DNA from: Oscillospiraceae bacterium
GTDB taxonomy: Bacteria; Bacillota; Clostridia; Oscillospirales; Oscillospiraceae
DNA: 64,000 bases
Assembly: GCA_017416685.1 (NCBI GenBank)
Contig: JAFQBN010000033.1
Span: 1-64,000, forward strand
Direction: 5' to 3'
Position numbers and translations under genes: made by a program. Below, piece by piece: positions 60,616 to 64,000 of the stretch. Position 1 is the stretch's first letter. Each line of letters opens with the position of its first letter. Under the pieces are notes generated by a model, which was given only the letters and a program-made list of their open reading frames with translations, had not been told where the DNA came from and searched no databases.

Positions 60616-61332
60616 ATGTTCTGGCAAGTTACGTTATCGATTTTGAAAGGCTGCGGGGAAGCGGCGGAACTGTTCTTCCTGACCCTGCTGTTTTCACTGC
60701 CATTGGGTCTGGTCATTTCCTTCGGTTCCATGAGTAAGTGGACACCTTTTCGCAAACTGTACGGGAGGCAAAACCGCTTCCTGCACGGGCTGGCAAGGAT
60801 CAGACCTATCAGCACCATAACCAACACCGTGGTATGGATCATCCGCGGAACCCCTTTGATGCTGCAGCTGATCATTGTGTTCTACGGCCCGGGTATGTGG
60901 TTCGACGCAAATCCGTGGAACCTGTTCGCGGACGGACGGATGTTTGCCTGCGTGCTGACCTTTGTGGTCAATTACGCTTGCTATTTCTCTGTTATCTTCC
61001 GGGGCGGCATTGAGGGTGTCCCTGTAGGTCAGCGGGAGGCGGGTCAGGTGCTTGGCATGACCAAGACCCAGATATTCTTCAAGGTCACCCTGCTGCAGAT
61101 GATCAAGCAAGTGGTCCCCCCCATGTCCAACGAGATCATTACCCTGGTCAAAGATACTTCTTTGGCCCGCATCATTGCCATCACCGAAATCATCAAGGCG
61201 GGCGAGAGTTTTATGAAGAGCGACGGTATTACCTGGCCGCTGTTCTACACCGCCGTATTCTATTTGGCGTTCGTGGGTGCGCTGACCCTGCTGTTCGGCT
61301 GGATCGAGCGCAAGATGGACTACTTCAGATAA
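60616..61332 (+). CDS. Amino-acid-type ABC transporter permease
   Basis: The 238-residue membrane protein is of the HisM/GlnP class, with about five membrane segments. WIIRGTPLMLQLIIVFYGPG (about 75-94) and EAGQVLGMTKTQIFFKVTLL (about 137-156) are the family start motif and the EAA loop that docks to the ATPase; ITLVKDTSLARIIAITEI (about 176-193) follows. AAAGGA precedes the ATG. It is preceded by an intra-operon hairpin and followed 13 bp later by the ATPase gene. Confidence 0.93.
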   Translation: MFWQVTLSILKGCGEAAELFFLTLLFSLPLGLVISFGSMSKWTPFRKLYGRQNRFLHGLARIRPISTITNTVVWIIRGTPLMLQLIIVFYGPGMWFDANPWNLFADGRMFACVLTFVVNYACYFSVIFRGGIEGVPVGQREAGQVLGMTKTQIFFKVTLLQMIKQVVPPMSNEIITLVKDTSLARIIAITEIIKAGESFMKSDGITWPLFYTAVFYLAFVGALTLLFGWIERKMDYFR

Positions 61333-61345
61333 GGGGGCGAGCGAA

Positions 61346-62131
61346 ATGGCGATTTTGGAAGTACGCAACATTGAAAAGCATTTCGGCGCCACCCGGGTGC
61401 TGGAGGACATCAGCTTTGAGTTGGAGCGGGGTCAGGCCCTGGCCATCATCGGCTCCTCCGGCAGCGGCAAGACCACTCTGCTGCGCTGCCTGAACTTTCT
61501 GGAGACCCCCGATCAGGGCAGCATTTCCGTGGAGGGCAGCGTTATCTTCGATGCAGCCGACCCCGCCACCCAAAAGGAGAGCGAGCTGCGCAAAAAGCGC
61601 CTGCACTTCGGCATGGTGTTCCAGTCCTTTAACCTGTTTCCCCAGTACACCGCCCTGGAAAATGTGACCCTGGCGGTGAAGCTGCTGGCCAAGGAGCGGC
61701 AGGACTACAAGCAAAACAAAAACCGCATTCTGGCGGAAATTGAGGATGAGGGCAAGGCGCTGCTGGAGCGGATGGGCCTTTCCGACCGCGCCGACCACTA
61801 CCCCCACCAGTTGTCCGGCGGTCAGCAGCAGCGTGTGGCCATTGCCCGGGCGCTTGCCCTGCACCCGGACATCCTCTGCTTTGACGAGCCTACCTCCGCT
61901 CTCGACCCGGAGCTGACCGGCGAGGTGCTGAAGGTCATCCGATCTCTGGCGGACCAAAAGACCACCATGATCATCGTTACCCACGAGATGGCCTTCGCCC
62001 GTGATGTGGCTGATCAGGTCATTTTCATGGACGGCGGCGTGATCGTGGAGCAGGGCCCTGCCAAAGAGGTTATCGACAATCCCAAGCAGGAGCGTACCCG
62101 ACAGTTTCTGTCCCGTTACGCGGAAAACTGA
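61346..62131 (+). CDS. Amino-acid-type ABC transporter ATP-binding protein
   Basis: The 261-residue ATPase is of the GlnQ/HisP class. Walker A is IIGSSGSGKTTLLRCLN (about 33-49), the Q-loop MVFQSFNLFPQYTALENV (about 91-108), the signature LSGGQQQRVAIARALALHP (about 155-173) and Walker B CFDEPTSALDPELTGEV (about 177-193). ILNFLETPDQGSISVEG-type sequence after the Walker A is typical of polar amino acid importers. The actual substrate is unknown. Confidence 0.95.
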   Translation: MAILEVRNIEKHFGATRVLEDISFELERGQALAIIGSSGSGKTTLLRCLNFLETPDQGSISVEGSVIFDAADPATQKESELRKKRLHFGMVFQSFNLFPQYTALENVTLAVKLLAKERQDYKQNKNRILAEIEDEGKALLERMGLSDRADHYPHQLSGGQQQRVAIARALALHPDILCFDEPTSALDPELTGEVLKVIRSLADQKTTMIIVTHEMAFARDVADQVIFMDGGVIVEQGPAKEVIDNPKQERTRQFLSRYAEN

Positions 62132-62137
62132 AAGAAG

Positions 62138-62170
62138 AAAACCGGAGCGGTATATGCCGCTCCGGTTTTG
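62138..62170 (+). terminator. Intrinsic terminator of the ABC transporter operon
   Basis: AAAACCGGAGCGG-TATATG-CCGCTCCGGTTTT is followed by GTTG; a 13-bp stem. Confidence 0.92.
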
Positions 62171-62172
62171 TT

Positions 62173-62236
62173 GTATTTTGTTGCATAGTTTAAAAGTATT
62201 TTTGCCCATATTGAGGCAAGAATTGCAACAAAATAC
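62173..62236. promoter_or_regulatory. Long inverted repeat upstream of eda
   Basis: GTATTTTGTTGCA (62173-62185) is perfectly inverted as TGCAACAAAATAC (62224-62236), with 38 bp between. It ends 13 bp before the -35 box of the eda promoter, so it may be a paired regulator-binding site. A role as a weak hairpin is less likely because no promoter lies before it. Confidence 0.55.
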
Positions 62237-62249
62237 GTAAAAAAAGCAA

Positions 62250-62278
62250 TTGCTATTATGGAAAGAGAGTATTATACT
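62250..62278 (+). promoter_or_regulatory. Promoter of eda-kdgK
   Basis: TTGCTA (62250-62255) and TATACT (62273-62278) are 17 bp apart, 46 bp before the start. Confidence 0.78.
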
Positions 62279-62324
62279 GAAAGCATAGATACTGCCGTGA
62301 TGGCAGGAAAAAGGAGAAACAGGA

Positions 62325-62969
62325 ATGAACGAACTGAACAAACGCGTTTCTGAGATCGGCATCGTACCGGTCATCAAACTGACCTATCCTCAGCGGGATG
62401 CGGCACCTTTGGCAAAGGCCCTGTGTGCCGGCGGCGTGCCCATTGCGGAGGTCACCTTCCGCGCCGCCGGAGCGGATACTGCCATCCGGCTGATGAAAAA
62501 GGCTGCTCCCGAGATCCTGTGCGGCGCCGGTACCGTCACCACCACCGAACAAGTGGATCTGGCCATTGCCGCCGGTGCTGAGTTCATCGTTACCCCCGGC
62601 TTCGATCCCGAGATCGTAGCTTACTGCGTGGAAAAGGGCATCACCATTTACCCCGGCTGCACCACTCCCACCGACTACCATGCGGCGCTGAAGTTTGGCC
62701 TCGAGGTGCTGAAGTTCTTCCCCGCCGAGCAGTCCGGCGGTCTTGCCAAGATCAAGGCCATGGCTGCCCCCTTCCCCATGTTCAAGGTGATGCCCACCGG
62801 CGGTATTTCCCTGAAGAATCTGAAGGAGTACAGCAGCAGCCCCGTCATCTGCGCCTGCGGCGGCTCTTACATGGTCACCGCCGACCTCATTGAAAACGGC
62901 AGATGGGACGAGATTACCGCCCTGTGCAGGCAGTCTGTGGAAATTGTCAAGGAGGCACGTGCAAAATGA
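62325..62969 (+). CDS. eda: 2-dehydro-3-deoxy-phosphogluconate (KDPG) aldolase
   Basis: Eda splits KDPG to pyruvate and glyceraldehyde 3-phosphate through a Schiff base. The 214-residue protein has VPVIKLTYPQRDAAPLAKAL near the start, the conserved Glu in IAEVTFRAAGAD (about 38-49), GAGTVTTTEQVDLA (about 67-80), TPGFDPEIV (about 90-98) and the Schiff-base Lys in VLKFFPAEQSGG (about 126-137). AAGGAG lies before the ATG. The stop overlaps the kinase start (ATGA), so KDG phosphorylation and cleavage are made together. Confidence 0.95.
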   Translation: MNELNKRVSEIGIVPVIKLTYPQRDAAPLAKALCAGGVPIAEVTFRAAGADTAIRLMKKAAPEILCGAGTVTTTEQVDLAIAAGAEFIVTPGFDPEIVAYCVEKGITIYPGCTTPTDYHAALKFGLEVLKFFPAEQSGGLAKIKAMAAPFPMFKVMPTGGISLKNLKEYSSSPVICACGGSYMVTADLIENGRWDEITALCRQSVEIVKEARAK

Positions 62970-63994
62970 GCAGGATCGTTACCTTTGGCGAGCTGATGCT
63001 CCGCCTGCAGCCCTATAACTACGAGCGGTTCGTCCAGTGCGACCACGTGGAGTTCACCTTCGGCGGCGGTGAGGCCAACGTAGCCGTCTCCCTTGCCAAC
63101 TATGGCATGGATGCCGCCTTTGTCACCAAGCTGCCCGCCCACGCCATCGGTCAGGCGGCGGTGAACAGCCTGCGCCGCTACGGCGTGGACACCTCCCTCA
63201 TCGTCCGGGGCGGTGAGCGCGTGGGCATCTATTTCAACGAAAAGGGTGCTTCCCAGCGGGGCAGCGTGTGCATCTACGACCGGGCAAACTCCGCCATTCA
63301 GAAGGCCTGCGCCGACGAGTTTGACTGGGATAAGATTTTTGAAGGTGCTGACTGGTTCCACTTCACCGGAATCTCTCCCGCTCTGGGTCCCAACGTGGTG
63401 GACATCTGCCGGGATGCCTGCAAGGCCGCCAAGGCCCGGGGTATCAAGATCTCCTGTGATCTGAACTACCGCGGCAAGCTGTGGACCCGTGACGAGGCCC
63501 GGGCGGCCATGACTGACCTGTGCCAGTACGTGGACGTGTGCATCTCCAACGAAGAGGACGCCAAGGACGTGTTTGGCATCGAGGCCGAGGCCACCGACAT
63601 CTACGGTGGCCAGATCAATCACGAGGGTTACAAGTCCGTGGCCCGGCAGTTGGCGGATAAGTTCGGATTTGAGATGGTGGCCATCACCCTGCGTGAGTCC
63701 CGCTCCGCTTTCGACAACGGATGGAGCGCCATGCTCTATAACGTGGCCGAGGACAAATACTGCTTCTCCAAGAAGTACGACCTGCACATCATCGACCGTG
63801 TGGGCGGCGGTGACAGCTTTGGCGGCGGCCTGATCTACTCCATCCTGACCGGAAAGGATACTCAGGCGGCGGTGGAATTTGCTGTGGCGGCCTCCGCCCT
63901 GAAGCACTCCATCGAGGGAGACTATAACATGGTCACCGTGGCCGAGGTGGAAAAGCTGGCCGGCGGCGACGGCTCCGGGCGTATTCAGCGCTGA
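62966..63994 (+). CDS. kdgK: PfkB-family sugar kinase, 2-keto-3-deoxygluconate kinase type
   Basis: This kinase probably phosphorylates 2-keto-3-deoxygluconate to KDPG for the aldolase encoded just upstream. The 342-residue protein begins RIVTFGELMLRLQP, has the substrate-side FGGGEANVAVSLANYG (about 32-47), SCDLNYRGKLW (near 163-173) and the anion-hole/catalytic Asp in DRVGGGDSFGGGLIYSI (about 275-291). AAGGAGG at 62949-62955 within the end of eda sets the start at 62966. The stop at 63994 makes the gene complete inside the window. Substrate is inferred from the eda partner. Confidence 0.9.
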   Translation: MSRIVTFGELMLRLQPYNYERFVQCDHVEFTFGGGEANVAVSLANYGMDAAFVTKLPAHAIGQAAVNSLRRYGVDTSLIVRGGERVGIYFNEKGASQRGSVCIYDRANSAIQKACADEFDWDKIFEGADWFHFTGISPALGPNVVDICRDACKAAKARGIKISCDLNYRGKLWTRDEARAAMTDLCQYVDVCISNEEDAKDVFGIEAEATDIYGGQINHEGYKSVARQLADKFGFEMVAITLRESRSAFDNGWSAMLYNVAEDKYCFSKKYDLHIIDRVGGGDSFGGGLIYSILTGKDTQAAVEFAVAASALKHSIEGDYNMVTVAEVEKLAGGDGSGRIQR

Positions 63995-64000
63995 GTTGAG

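Overview
The window looks like a chromosomal segment of a spore-forming anaerobic Firmicute, probably a gut Oscillospiraceae/Ruminococcaceae-type clostridium. The evidence is a small acid-soluble spore protein, a BofA/YaaL pair, a pyruvate:ferredoxin oxidoreductase, WalRK-YycHI, a PrdX-type deacylase, a choloylglycine-hydrolase-family enzyme, AGGAGG-type ribosome binding sites, sigma-A promoters with 16-18 bp spacers and GC-rich third codon positions. The family-level placement is inference. I see no rRNA, tRNA, CRISPR array, phage or transposase.

Layout. 1-2.1 kb: serine synthesis (serC-serA, minus strand; serA runs off the left edge). 2.1-19.3 kb: two very large secreted proteins flank a lipid kinase. 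The first (2905 aa) combines five beta-helix modules, an SGNH/DUF4886-like domain, Asp-box repeats and a C-terminal tail. The second (2064 aa) carries N-terminal SLH domains. Both have long structured 5' leaders. 19.3-32 kb: an LCP protein, a CofE-like protein, a minus-strand operon (YfbR-like HD, ACT, UPF0210, PrdX), an XRE regulator, then a NUDIX-WalR-WalK-YycH-YycI operon and YifB/ComM. 32-45.3 kb: PFOR, bofA/yaaL, tyrA, azlCD, a lipoprotein, thiI-HAD-cinA, and a thiamine-precursor ABC operon under a TPP riboswitch.

45.5-53.9 kb: a nine-gene aromatic amino acid operon (DAHP synthase, aroB, aroA, aroC, pheA, aroK, aroQ, aroE, SDR). In front of it is a 34-codon leader ORF packed with Tyr, Phe and Trp codons. 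An intrinsic terminator and a mutually exclusive antiterminator pairing follow, which is the layout of ribosome-mediated attenuation. This is the strongest undescribed-looking system here. 54-59.5 kb: an unknown membrane protein, a polysaccharide deacetylase, a second OmpR-type two-component system, a tandem OB-fold protein, a BSH/PVA-family hydrolase and a SASP. 59.6-62.1 kb: an amino-acid-type ABC transporter whose binding protein appears circularly permuted. 62.3-64 kb: KDPG aldolase and a KDG-type kinase, the lower arm of hexuronate breakdown, preceded by a long inverted repeat.

Most transcription units end in clear GC-rich hairpin terminators, many of them bidirectional between convergent genes. 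Everything here was read by eye; no database search or folding program was run.
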